Source of the DNA: an uncultured Actinomycetes bacterium
GTDB lineage: Bacteria; Actinomycetota; Actinomycetes; Nanopelagicales; Nanopelagicaceae
DNA length: 14,525 nt
Assembly: GCA_903822245.1 (NCBI GenBank)
Contig: CAIJOE010000053.1
Location: 1 to 14,525 of the forward strand
Reading direction: 5' to 3'
Shown here one piece after another: positions 1 to 5,352 of this stretch; position 1 is the first letter of the stretch; each line of letters starts with the position of its first letter. Below the pieces are notes generated by a model. It was given only the letters and a program-made list of their open reading frames with translations. It was not told the origin of the DNA and made no database searches. Both the position numbers and the translations under genes were made by a program.

Positions 1-807
1 CCAAGAAAGTCCAGCGATAAAGCCGGAACGGAAAGCATCGCCCACTCCGGTGGGATCAACTTTATCCTTCTCTTGCGGAACTGTGATTGAAATTGTGGCC
101 GCACCTTTACTTTCGATGCGCGCGCCATCGCTGCCCATTGTGACAACGCGATACTTCACACGATCGAGAATCTCGCTATCGCTCCAACCCGTCTTCTGAA
201 TCGCAATACCGAGTTCGTACTCATTCATAAATAGATACGTTGCGCCATCAATGAGTGCGCGAATTTTCTCACCATCGAGCCAAGCCAATTGTTGTGATGG
301 ATCGGCGATGATCGAGATACCCAATTGATGCGCCACTTCGGTGTGACGAAGCATTGCCTCTGGGTCATCGGGTGAAACGATCAGTAAATCGATGCCGCCG
401 ATAGCTTCGTGAATGGGCGCTAATTCAATTTCGCGTGCCTCCGATGTTGCACCGGGATAGAAGGATGCGATCTGATTCATTTCGCTATCGGTGGTCACCA
501 TGAAAATTGCGGTGTGCTGGTTCTGGGAGACTTTTACCTTTTCCGTATTTACTCCGTGGCGACTGAGCCATGCTTCGTAATCACTCCAGTCAGTTCCTGC
601 CGCTGCAATAAGAACGGGATTGGCTCCTAATACACCAAGACCAAATGCAATGTTGGCGCCAGTTCCACCGCGATGAATCACTAAATCATCGACAAGAAAT
701 GAGAGCGAAATTTTATCGAGTGAGCCCGCAACCATTGAGTCGGTGAATTTGCCAGAGAAGGTGAATAGGTGATCTCTGCCGATAGAACCGGCAACGCCAA
801 TCTTCAT
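1..807 (-). CDS. adoK: Adenosine kinase, PfkB family, mycobacterial type (3' end beyond window)
   Basis: This gene reads leftward from ATG at 807 and leaves the window at base 1 after 269 codons with no stop. Family members are about 320-325 residues, so roughly 55 C-terminal residues are missing. The N-terminus (MKIGVAGSIGRDHLF), SLSFLVDDLVIHRGG at residues 34-48, ASFYPGA near 114 and DPSQQLAWL near 169 match the M. tuberculosis adenosine kinase (Rv2202c type) as I remember it. The PfkB signature DPTGVGDAF spans residues 251-259; D257 is the expected catalytic base and GVG forms the anion hole. The enzyme phosphorylates adenosine to AMP in purine salvage in the cytosol. It lies 18 nt downstream of erpA and is probably cotranscribed with it; I see no clear Shine-Dalgarno. 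The family assignment is very secure. Substrate specificity (adenosine rather than a sugar) rests on similarity. Confidence 0.93.
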   Translation of the reverse strand, partial: MKIGVAGSIGRDHLFTFSGKFTDSMVAGSLDKISLSFLVDDLVIHRGGTGANIAFGLGVLGANPVLIAAAGTDWSDYEAWLSRHGVNTEKVKVSQNQHTAIFMVTTDSEMNQIASFYPGATSEAREIELAPIHEAIGGIDLLIVSPDDPEAMLRHTEVAHQLGISIIADPSQQLAWLDGEKIRALIDGATYLFMNEYELGIAIQKTGWSDSEILDRVKYRVVTMGSDGARIESKGAATISITVPQEKDKVDPTGVGDAFRSGFIAGLSW

Positions 808-825
808 GAAGGAGTGCGCTGAGAT

Positions 826-1197
826 TTAGTGGAACGAATCGCCACAAGCACAGGAGCCCTGTGCATTGGGGTTATCGATAGTGAAACCTTGCTTCTCAAT
901 AGTGTCAACGAAATCAATTGAGGCACCCATCAAATATGGCGTGCTCATCTTGTCGGTTACAACCTTGACTGAACCAAATTCTGTTACGTCATCGCCATCT
1001 AGTGAACGATCATCGAAGTAGAGCTGGTAGCGAAGACCTGAACAACCACCAGGTTGCACAGCAACGCGAAGACATAAATCATCGCGACCTTCCTGGGCTA
1101 GTAGCGCTGCAACCTTGGTTGCGGCTACTTCTGTTAGCGAGATCCCAGTGGATTGCGCTGGCGTGATGGTCACATCTGTCGTTGTCTCAGTACTCAT
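826..1197 (-). CDS. erpA: A-type iron-sulfur cluster carrier/insertion protein (ErpA/IscA/HesB family)
   Basis: This 123-residue protein has the usual HesB/IscA layout. A short variable N-terminus is followed by the domain from about residue 17 (GISLTEVAATKVAALL). C52 lies in QPGGCSGLRYQ, and C116 and C118 form the C-terminal pair GSCACGDSF. These three cysteines bind the transferred Fe-S cluster in this family. It hands assembled clusters to apo-enzymes in the cytosol. It resembles Rv2204c of mycobacteria, which also sits near adoK. Translation starts at ATG 1197 with no Shine-Dalgarno; a TAATAT box lies six bases upstream, suggesting a leaderless mRNA. It is divergent from nadA, whose product needs a [4Fe-4S] cluster, so a carrier-client relation is plausible but inferred. 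The symbol erpA is used loosely for the A-type carrier. Confidence 0.93.
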   Translation of the reverse strand: MSTETTTDVTITPAQSTGISLTEVAATKVAALLAQEGRDDLCLRVAVQPGGCSGLRYQLYFDDRSLDGDDVTEFGSVKVVTDKMSTPYLMGASIDFVDTIEKQGFTIDNPNAQGSCACGDSFH

Positions 1198-1203
1198 ATT
1201 CGA

Positions 1204-1209
1204 ATATTA
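1204..1209 (-). promoter_or_regulatory. Candidate leaderless -10 box for erpA-adoK
   Basis: On the minus strand the hexamer TAATAT is followed by TCGAAT (6 nt) and then the erpA ATG at 1197. A TANNNT box six or seven bases before the start codon is the typical leaderless promoter layout in Actinobacteria. There is no Shine-Dalgarno between them. I see no convincing -35 box. The call is inferred from spacing only. Confidence 0.5.
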
Positions 1210-1212
1210 GCC

Positions 1213-1218
1213 CATAAT
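1213..1218 (+). promoter_or_regulatory. Candidate leaderless -10 box for nadA
   Basis: CATAAT (five of six bases match TATAAT) is followed by six bases, TACCCC, and the nadA ATG at 1225. No ribosome binding site fits in this space, which agrees with leaderless translation. It lies back-to-back with the erpA box inside a 27-bp divergent gap. I see no convincing -35 box. Confidence 0.45.
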
Positions 1219-1224
1219 TACCCC

Positions 1225-2376
1225 ATGGGCCCATCCAAACTTGCCGATCTACTTCTTCTTGGTCAAGGAGTGGACCTCCAGAGTGAGCGCGGGGTTTCTT
1301 GCACTGGGGAACTACCGGCTGCCAGTGACCCAGATTTAGTCAAACGTGCAAAAGCAGCACGAGCTGCTCTTGGATCTCGGGCAATGATTCTTGGTCATCA
1401 TTACCAAAGAGATGAAGTAATTGCCTTTGCTGATATCACGGGTGACTCATTTAAATTAGCGCAGGCCGCCCAAGAAAATACTTCTGCAGAATTTATTTTC
1501 TTTTGTGGGGTGCACTTCATGGCTGAAAGCGCTGACATATTGACCAGTGCGGATCAAAAAGTAATCCTGCCAGATTTAGCAGCTGGTTGTTCAATGGCTG
1601 ATATGGCCACTGCGAATCAAGTCAATGAATGTTGGCAGACATTAGAAAAACTTGGACTGGCTTCTAAAACAATTCCGATTACCTACATGAATTCCTCGGC
1701 TGCTATTAAATCCTTTACTGGCAAAAATGGTGGCGCAGTGTGTACCTCATCTAATGCTGAGCGCGCACTTCGCTGGGCCTTTGATAAGGCAGAAAAAGTT
1801 CTTTTCCTGCCCGACCAACATCTGGGGCGAAACACGGCGGTTGAAAAACTTGGGTTCTCACTTTCTGATTGCGTAGTTTGGAATCCATGGAAGCCAAACG
1901 GTGATTTAACTGATCAAGAGCTAAAAGATGCCAAAGTTATTTTGTGGCGAGGGCACTGCTCGGTTCACGGCAGATTCTCACTTCAAAACATCATCGATAT
2001 GCGCAAAAAAGTGCCAGGTATTCAAATCTTAGTTCACCCGGAGTGCAAGAACGAAGTGGTATCTAGTGCTGATGTCGTCGGAAGTACCGAAGCAATTATT
2101 AGAGCCATAGAAGCCTCTGCTGTGGGTAGCAAGTGGGCAATTGGTACTGAGCTGAACTTAGTTCAGCGCCTAGCAAACACTTACCAAGATCGCGAGATCC
2201 ATTTCTTAGATAAGACGGTTTGCTACTGCTCCACGATGAATCGAATTGACTTGCCTCACCTAGTTTGGGCAATGGAATCATTGGTCCAGGGTCGTCTGGT
2301 GAACCAAATTTCGGTCGACACAGAGACGGCAAAATACGCAAAAGTTGCTCTTGAGAGAATGTTGGCCCTACCGTAG
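1225..2376 (+). CDS. nadA: Quinolinate synthase NadA
   Basis: NadA condenses iminoaspartate with dihydroxyacetone phosphate to quinolinate, the second step of de novo NAD synthesis, using an oxygen-sensitive [4Fe-4S] cluster. From ATG 1225 the protein has 383 residues. The three expected cluster cysteines are visible: C94 in FFCGVHFMAE, C173 in GGAVCTSSNAE and C274 in LVHPECKNEV. Other family landmarks are ILGHHYQRDEV near residue 55, ADITGDSFKLAQ near 69 and FLPDQHLGRN near 194. An upstream in-frame start at 1153 would run antisense through erpA and adds no family sequence. ATG 1225 also has a -10-like box at leaderless distance. No nadB or nadC is present in the window, so those steps must be encoded elsewhere. 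The DUF3043 gene follows after four bases. Confidence 0.95.
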   Translation: MGPSKLADLLLLGQGVDLQSERGVSCTGELPAASDPDLVKRAKAARAALGSRAMILGHHYQRDEVIAFADITGDSFKLAQAAQENTSAEFIFFCGVHFMAESADILTSADQKVILPDLAAGCSMADMATANQVNECWQTLEKLGLASKTIPITYMNSSAAIKSFTGKNGGAVCTSSNAERALRWAFDKAEKVLFLPDQHLGRNTAVEKLGFSLSDCVVWNPWKPNGDLTDQELKDAKVILWRGHCSVHGRFSLQNIIDMRKKVPGIQILVHPECKNEVVSSADVVGSTEAIIRAIEASAVGSKWAIGTELNLVQRLANTYQDREIHFLDKTVCYCSTMNRIDLPHLVWAMESLVQGRLVNQISVDTETAKYAKVALERMLALP

Positions 2377-2380
2377 GCAC

Positions 2381-2911
2381 ATGAGCGAATCTGATAACAA
2401 AAAAGGCAAAGCCACTCCAAAGCGTAAAGAGGCGGTTGCTAAGACCAAGGTAAATTCAATTACCGCTCCAGTAACTAAAGCCAATAAAAATCGAGCCAAG
2501 CAAGATTTGCGCGCTGCTCGTGCAACTGCTCGTGCTGCTTATATGCGCGGAGAAGAAAGTGCACTGCCAGCTCGCGACAAGGGTCCAGCAAAGCGCTATG
2601 TGCGAAATTACGTAGATTCTCGTCGAACAATTGGTGAATTTTTCTTGCCAGCAATCATGGTCGTACTAGTTCTAACGATGATCCCTAATCGCTATGTGCA
2701 ACTCTTCGCAATTTTATTTATGTATTCACTAATGCTCTACTCGATAATTTCTGGTCTCTTTTTCTCTCGCAAAATCCGAAAGATTGTGGAAGTTAAATTC
2801 CCAGGTGAGCCAACAAAGGGAATTGGAATTTACGGCTTCTTGCGTTCAACCCAAATTCGTAGAATGCGCGCTCCACTTCCTCAAGTAAAGCGTGGCGAAA
2901 TACTAAAATAA
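2381..2911 (+). CDS. DUF3043 family membrane protein
   Basis: This 176-residue protein belongs to an actinobacterial family of unknown function. The N-terminal ~75 residues are very rich in Lys, Arg and Ala. They contain the family-typical stretches GKATPKRKEA, GEESALPARDKGP and RNYVDSRRTIGEFFLPA. Two hydrophobic segments follow (about residues 87-103 and 107-127), then a basic C-terminal tail with GIYGFLRSTQIRRMRAPLPQ. This suggests two membrane helices with the charged ends probably in the cytoplasm. ATG 2381 lies four bases after nadA, with no Shine-Dalgarno. Coupled translation is likely; TACCGT at 2369-2374, six bases before the ATG, could also act as a leaderless -10. Rv2206 is the family member I recall in the equivalent mycobacterial neighbourhood. 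The family call is secure; its function is unknown. Confidence 0.9.
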   Translation: MSESDNKKGKATPKRKEAVAKTKVNSITAPVTKANKNRAKQDLRAARATARAAYMRGEESALPARDKGPAKRYVRNYVDSRRTIGEFFLPAIMVVLVLTMIPNRYVQLFAILFMYSLMLYSIISGLFFSRKIRKIVEVKFPGEPTKGIGIYGFLRSTQIRRMRAPLPQVKRGEILK

Positions 2912-2914
2912 GTA

Positions 2915-3916
2915 TTAGGCCCGCGGTTTCGGACTTTCAGTCAGATTCGGATCGCGGGTTGCTACATTTCCTAGGGCTTCATCAATAGCCTTTAATACTT
3001 GCTCACTTAACTTTATCCCTGAGGCTTTAGCATTATCTTTAACCTGCTTGGGCTTTGTTGCTCCCATAATTACCGATGAAACATTCTCATTTGCAAGTGC
3101 CCAAGCCAAGGCAAGTTGTCCCATAGTTAAATCAAGTGACTGGGCAATCGGAACTAATTTCTGAACGGCGCTAAGTACATCATCCTTCATCCAACGAGAG
3201 ATCATCTCCGCACCACTCTTCTTATCTGTCGCCCGAGAACCCGCTGGTGGCTTTTTCCCTGGAAGATATTTGCCTGTTAGGACACCTTGTGCCATTGGTG
3301 ACCAAACAATTTGCCCGATCCCCTCTTTCTGGCAAAGTGGAATAACTTTTGATTCAATGACGCGCCAGAGCGCTGAGTATTGCGGTTGGCTAGATACAAA
3401 TCTGGTGTAACCAAGTTCCTTTTGAATCGCCAAACCAGCCGAAATTTGATCCGCCGTCCATTCGGAAAATCCAATGTAATTAACCTTGCCTTGGCGGATT
3501 AAATCTTCAAAAGCTCTAATGCTTTCCTCAAGTGGAGCTTCGTAGTCAAAGCGATGCATTTGGTAAAGATCAATATGGTCGGTGCCAAGTCGCTTGAGTG
3601 AAGCGTGTACCGATTCCATGATGTGCTTTCGTGATAACCCGCGATCATTCTTGCCCGGACCAGTTGGCCAATAAACTTTTGTGAACAACTCATAGCTTTC
3701 TCGCCGAACACCTTTTAGCGCCTTGCCCAGAACTACCTCTGCTTTGGTGCCGGCGTAAACGTCGGCAGTATCGAAAGTAGTAATTCCCACATCAAGAGCG
3801 GCGCGCACGCAGGCGATCGCAGAGTTCTGCTCAACCTGAGAACCGTGTGTGATCCAATTTCCATAAGAAATTTCCGAGACATACATTCCGCTACTGCCGA
3901 GGCGACGATATTCCAT
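2915..3916 (-). CDS. Aldo/keto reductase, AKR6 (Kv-beta/YghZ-like) type
   Basis: This 333-residue TIM-barrel oxidoreductase is predicted to use NADPH to reduce aldehydes or ketones. The catalytic tetrad can be read as D49 and Y54 in FDTADVYAG, K80 in LFTKVYWP and H121 in LYQMHRFD. The stretch NDRGLSRKHIMES near residue 90 is characteristic of the Kv-beta/YghZ branch. ILLxSPMAQG-type sequence (WSPMAQGVLTGKYLPG, near residue 205) and MGATKPKQVKDN near 284 are the usual C-terminal cofactor-binding parts. The physiological substrate cannot be told from sequence. Its stop lies three bases from the stop of the convergent DUF3043 gene. Its ATG is 23 bases from the divergent small-protein gene, and a TACTCT box seven bases upstream suggests a leaderless mRNA. 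No functional link to the adjacent B12 genes is evident. Confidence 0.92.
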   Translation of the reverse strand: MEYRRLGSSGMYVSEISYGNWITHGSQVEQNSAIACVRAALDVGITTFDTADVYAGTKAEVVLGKALKGVRRESYELFTKVYWPTGPGKNDRGLSRKHIMESVHASLKRLGTDHIDLYQMHRFDYEAPLEESIRAFEDLIRQGKVNYIGFSEWTADQISAGLAIQKELGYTRFVSSQPQYSALWRVIESKVIPLCQKEGIGQIVWSPMAQGVLTGKYLPGKKPPAGSRATDKKSGAEMISRWMKDDVLSAVQKLVPIAQSLDLTMGQLALAWALANENVSSVIMGATKPKQVKDNAKASGIKLSEQVLKAIDEALGNVATRDPNLTESPKPRA

Positions 3917-3923
3917 GTTTAAA

Positions 3924-3929
3924 AGAGTA
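3924..3929 (-). promoter_or_regulatory. Candidate leaderless -10 box for the aldo/keto reductase
   Basis: On the minus strand TACTCT is followed by seven bases and the ATG at 3916. The box fits the TANNNT pattern and no Shine-Dalgarno is present. It overlaps by two bases the candidate box of the divergent gene on the plus strand (3928-3933). Inference from spacing only. Confidence 0.4.
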
Positions 3930-3933
3930 CCCT
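3928..3933 (+). promoter_or_regulatory. Candidate leaderless -10 box for the small-protein/B12-uptake operon
   Basis: TACCCT is followed by six bases and ATG 3940. The 23-bp divergent gap leaves no room for a leader with a ribosome binding site. If active, this promoter would drive the small protein and, through the riboswitch, btuFCD. The box is a weak match and I see no -35. Confidence 0.4.
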
Positions 3934-3939
3934 GTCGCC

Positions 3940-4233
3940 ATGAGATCGGTAATAACCAAACGAGTATTTACTATTTCCCTTCTTACTTCCGCGGTTCTTA
4001 TTTCACTTCCATCCAATTCGGCATTTGCTGAGGAGAGCGCGCCCACTCCTGCAGTCAGTCAGAACGCCCCAGGCCACGAATCTGGAGAAAGCGTTAATCG
4101 CGAACCGGCCGACCATATTCGTGAAGAACACCGTGGTTTTGAAGGCACTGAGGTTTTTATGCTTGGCGGAGCAACGGTAATTGCAATTGGACTCGCTTTC
4201 CTAGCAGGCCGTAAATCCCGGCGTAACAAATAG
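3940..4233 (+). CDS. Small secreted/membrane-anchored protein of unknown function upstream of B12 uptake genes
   Basis: I do not recognise a family in this 97-residue protein. It begins with a clear signal peptide: a basic start (MRSVITKR), a hydrophobic core to about residue 24 and a likely cleavage at AFA|EE near residue 30. A short polar, acidic, His-containing segment follows (about residues 31-70, with GHESGE and IREEHRG). A single hydrophobic helix (about 73-90, MLGGATVIAIGLAFLAG) and a basic end, RKSRRNK, complete it. This predicts a type I membrane protein with a small outer loop and a cytosolic stop-transfer tail. The reading frame is real by composition and by its perfect membrane-protein grammar. 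The cobalamin aptamer begins at the base after its TAG. It is therefore probably the first gene of the B12 operon, but a direct role in B12 capture is only a guess. Confidence 0.72.
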   Translation: MRSVITKRVFTISLLTSAVLISLPSNSAFAEESAPTPAVSQNAPGHESGESVNREPADHIREEHRGFEGTEVFMLGGATVIAIGLAFLAGRKSRRNK

Positions 4234-4402
4234 TTCGTGCTAGGTTTCACCCGCTAGCGAGTCAAATCACTAGTAGCAATGCGTTTAGCGAAGTCCGGTT
4301 AAATCCCGGCGCTGTCTTCGCAACTGTAGAAGTTTGAGACATCAAACTAAGCCAGGTCGCCTAACGAATTGCTGATGTATCCGACCTCGGAGGAAGGTCG
4401 GG
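4234..4402 (+). ncRNA. Cobalamin (B12) riboswitch aptamer
   Basis: This is a cis-acting RNA aptamer that binds a B12 form. P1 can be drawn as TTCGT (4234-4238) with ACGAA (4364-4368) and P2 as TAGG (4241-4244) with CCTA (4360-4363). P3 is GCGAAG (4288-4293) with CTTCGC (4316-4321), enclosing a CCGG/CCGG hairpin (4295-4309) with L5 TTAAATC. The conserved core GCTGTCTTCGCAACTGTA runs from 4311. A variable 7-bp hairpin lies at 4331-4348. The B12 box AGCCAGGTCGCCT is at 4350-4362. P13 is CCGACCT (4381-4387) with AGGTCGG (4395-4401) and loop CGGAGGA, whose GGA can kiss UCC in L5. Together with the transporter genes downstream, this is a confident family call. Which cobalamin form binds is not decidable here. 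Confidence 0.93.
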
Positions 4403-4444
4403 CCTCGAGAAGAGTAGTTATCTTTTTTAAGCCCAGCTTCCTCC
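4389..4444 (+). promoter_or_regulatory. Predicted antiterminator pairing of the B12 riboswitch expression platform
   Basis: GGAGGAAG at 4389-4396 (L13 plus the start of the P13 3' arm) is a perfect 8-bp complement of CTTCCTCC at 4437-4444. A further 4 bp can form between GGGC (4400-4403) and GCCC (4431-4434). This long hairpin cannot coexist with P13 or with the terminator, because 4441-4444 are also the first four bases of the terminator's 5' arm. The layout predicts an OFF switch: ligand stabilises P13 and the L5-L13 kiss, frees CTTCCTCC and lets the terminator form. The complementarity is seen directly; the switching is inferred. Confidence 0.7.
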
Positions 4445-4468
4445 CTCAATGTTTGAGGGAGTTTTTTT
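4441..4468 (+). terminator. Intrinsic terminator that also hides the btuF ribosome binding site
   Basis: CTCCCTCAA (4441-4449) and TTGAGGGAG (4453-4461) form a perfect 9-bp stem with a TGT loop, followed at once by seven T residues (4462-4468). This is a textbook Rho-independent terminator. Its 3' arm contains the purine-rich sequence GAGGGAG, the only plausible Shine-Dalgarno for btuF, so the same hairpin can also block translation of any read-through mRNA. Confidence 0.88.
4455..4461 (+). promoter_or_regulatory. Ribosome binding site deciding a CTG start for btuF
   Basis: GAGGGAG ends seven bases before CTG 4469; the spacer is the terminator T-tract. No ATG, GTG or TTG lies in the btuF frame between the upstream stop at 4454-4456 and codons well inside the mature domain. 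This spacing therefore supports CTG as the start. The site is paired in the terminator stem and free in the antiterminator form. Confidence 0.6.
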
Positions 4469-5323
4469 CTGTCCGCAAAGAAGTTTTTAGTCCCTATTTT
4501 ATCCGCAACTCTCGTATTAGCGATCGTTCCCAATGCCACTGCAGCCACCAAAATCCCATCTAGAATAATTTCATTATCACCAAGTGCTACAGAAGATCTT
4601 TTTGCTATTGGCGCGGCAAAGCAAGTAATTGCAGTAGATGATCTATCGAATTTTCCAAAAAACACACCTGTAACAAAGCTTTCTGCTTTCAATCCAAATG
4701 TAGAGGCCCTGATTGCATATAAGCCTGATTTGATCGTCATCCAGAGCACCGCGACCAAGGCCGATTCGATCATCACGCAATTGCGAAATCTAAAAATTGC
4801 GGTTTACGTAGAACACACGCCTAATAACCTTGCCGAGGCATATGCTGAAATATCTCAGCTTGCCTCCATTACAAGTCACAAAACCCAGGCAGCAAAGGTA
4901 ATAGCTTCAATGAAAACAGCAATCGCTCAAAGCATCGCAACGAAAAAACTACGCAAGAGTTCAAAGTTTTTCCATGAATTGGATAACACTCTCTACTCAG
5001 CCACCTCAAGCACCTTTATCGGAAAGGTCTACGCTGATTTCAATCTAACAAACATTGCTGATGGCGCCGCAACTGCCGATGATGGTGGCTATCCGCAACT
5101 TCAAAGTGAATACATCCTCAAGTCAGATCCACAATTTATCTTCCTAAGTGATGGAGAATTCGGCGAGAACGCCAAGACTGTTGCAGCTCGACCTGGCTGG
5201 GCTGGAATTTCGGCAGTAGCATTCAACAAAGTTGTAATTCTTCCAAGTGATATCCCATCTAGATGGGGCCCTCGCTTAGTTGATTTCTACCAATTCGTCG
5301 GTAATTCAATATCTACTAATTAA
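4469..5323 (+). CDS. btuF: Vitamin B12 ABC transporter substrate-binding protein, with probable CTG start
   Basis: This is a periplasmic-binding-protein-like subunit of the FecB/BtuF type, expected to capture cobalamin outside the membrane and deliver it to BtuCD. From CTG 4469 it has 284 residues. A signal peptide (MSAKKFLVPILSATLVLAIV, cleavage near ATA|A at residues 23-26) leads into RIISLSPSATEDLFAIGA at 32-49. NPNVEALIAYKPDLIVI near 75-91 is the family's conserved first-lobe motif. Starting at TTG 4730 would delete the signal peptide and part of the first lobe, so that start is rejected. The mature protein has no cysteine, hence no lipobox, which is odd for a Gram-positive binding protein. 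It follows a cobalamin riboswitch and precedes btuC by 29 bases. Iron-siderophore specificity is the main alternative, but the riboswitch argues for B12. Confidence 0.85.
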   Translation: MSAKKFLVPILSATLVLAIVPNATAATKIPSRIISLSPSATEDLFAIGAAKQVIAVDDLSNFPKNTPVTKLSAFNPNVEALIAYKPDLIVIQSTATKADSIITQLRNLKIAVYVEHTPNNLAEAYAEISQLASITSHKTQAAKVIASMKTAIAQSIATKKLRKSSKFFHELDNTLYSATSSTFIGKVYADFNLTNIADGAATADDGGYPQLQSEYILKSDPQFIFLSDGEFGENAKTVAARPGWAGISAVAFNKVVILPSDIPSRWGPRLVDFYQFVGNSISTN

Positions 5324-5352
5324 TACAAAGTAACGAAAGATATGGGGCGCAT

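Noticed and set aside
1153..1224. Upstream in-frame start that would extend NadA by 24 residues
   Set aside because: It overlaps erpA on the other strand, adds non-family sequence, and ATG 1225 has a -10-like box at leaderless distance.
2899..2916. Inverted repeat AATACT-N6-AGTATT between convergent genes
   Set aside because: It is only 6 bp and AT-rich with no T-tract, overlaps both stop codons, and is too weak to call a terminator.
4730..4732. TTG 4730 as the start of the B12 substrate-binding protein
   Set aside because: The frame is open back to 4457 and encodes a signal peptide plus conserved first-lobe sequence, so TTG 4730 is an internal leucine codon.
4342..4776. Minus-strand open frame across the riboswitch and the start of btuF
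   Set aside because: The plus strand here carries a confidently identified aptamer, terminator and signal peptide; the antisense frame has no family features.
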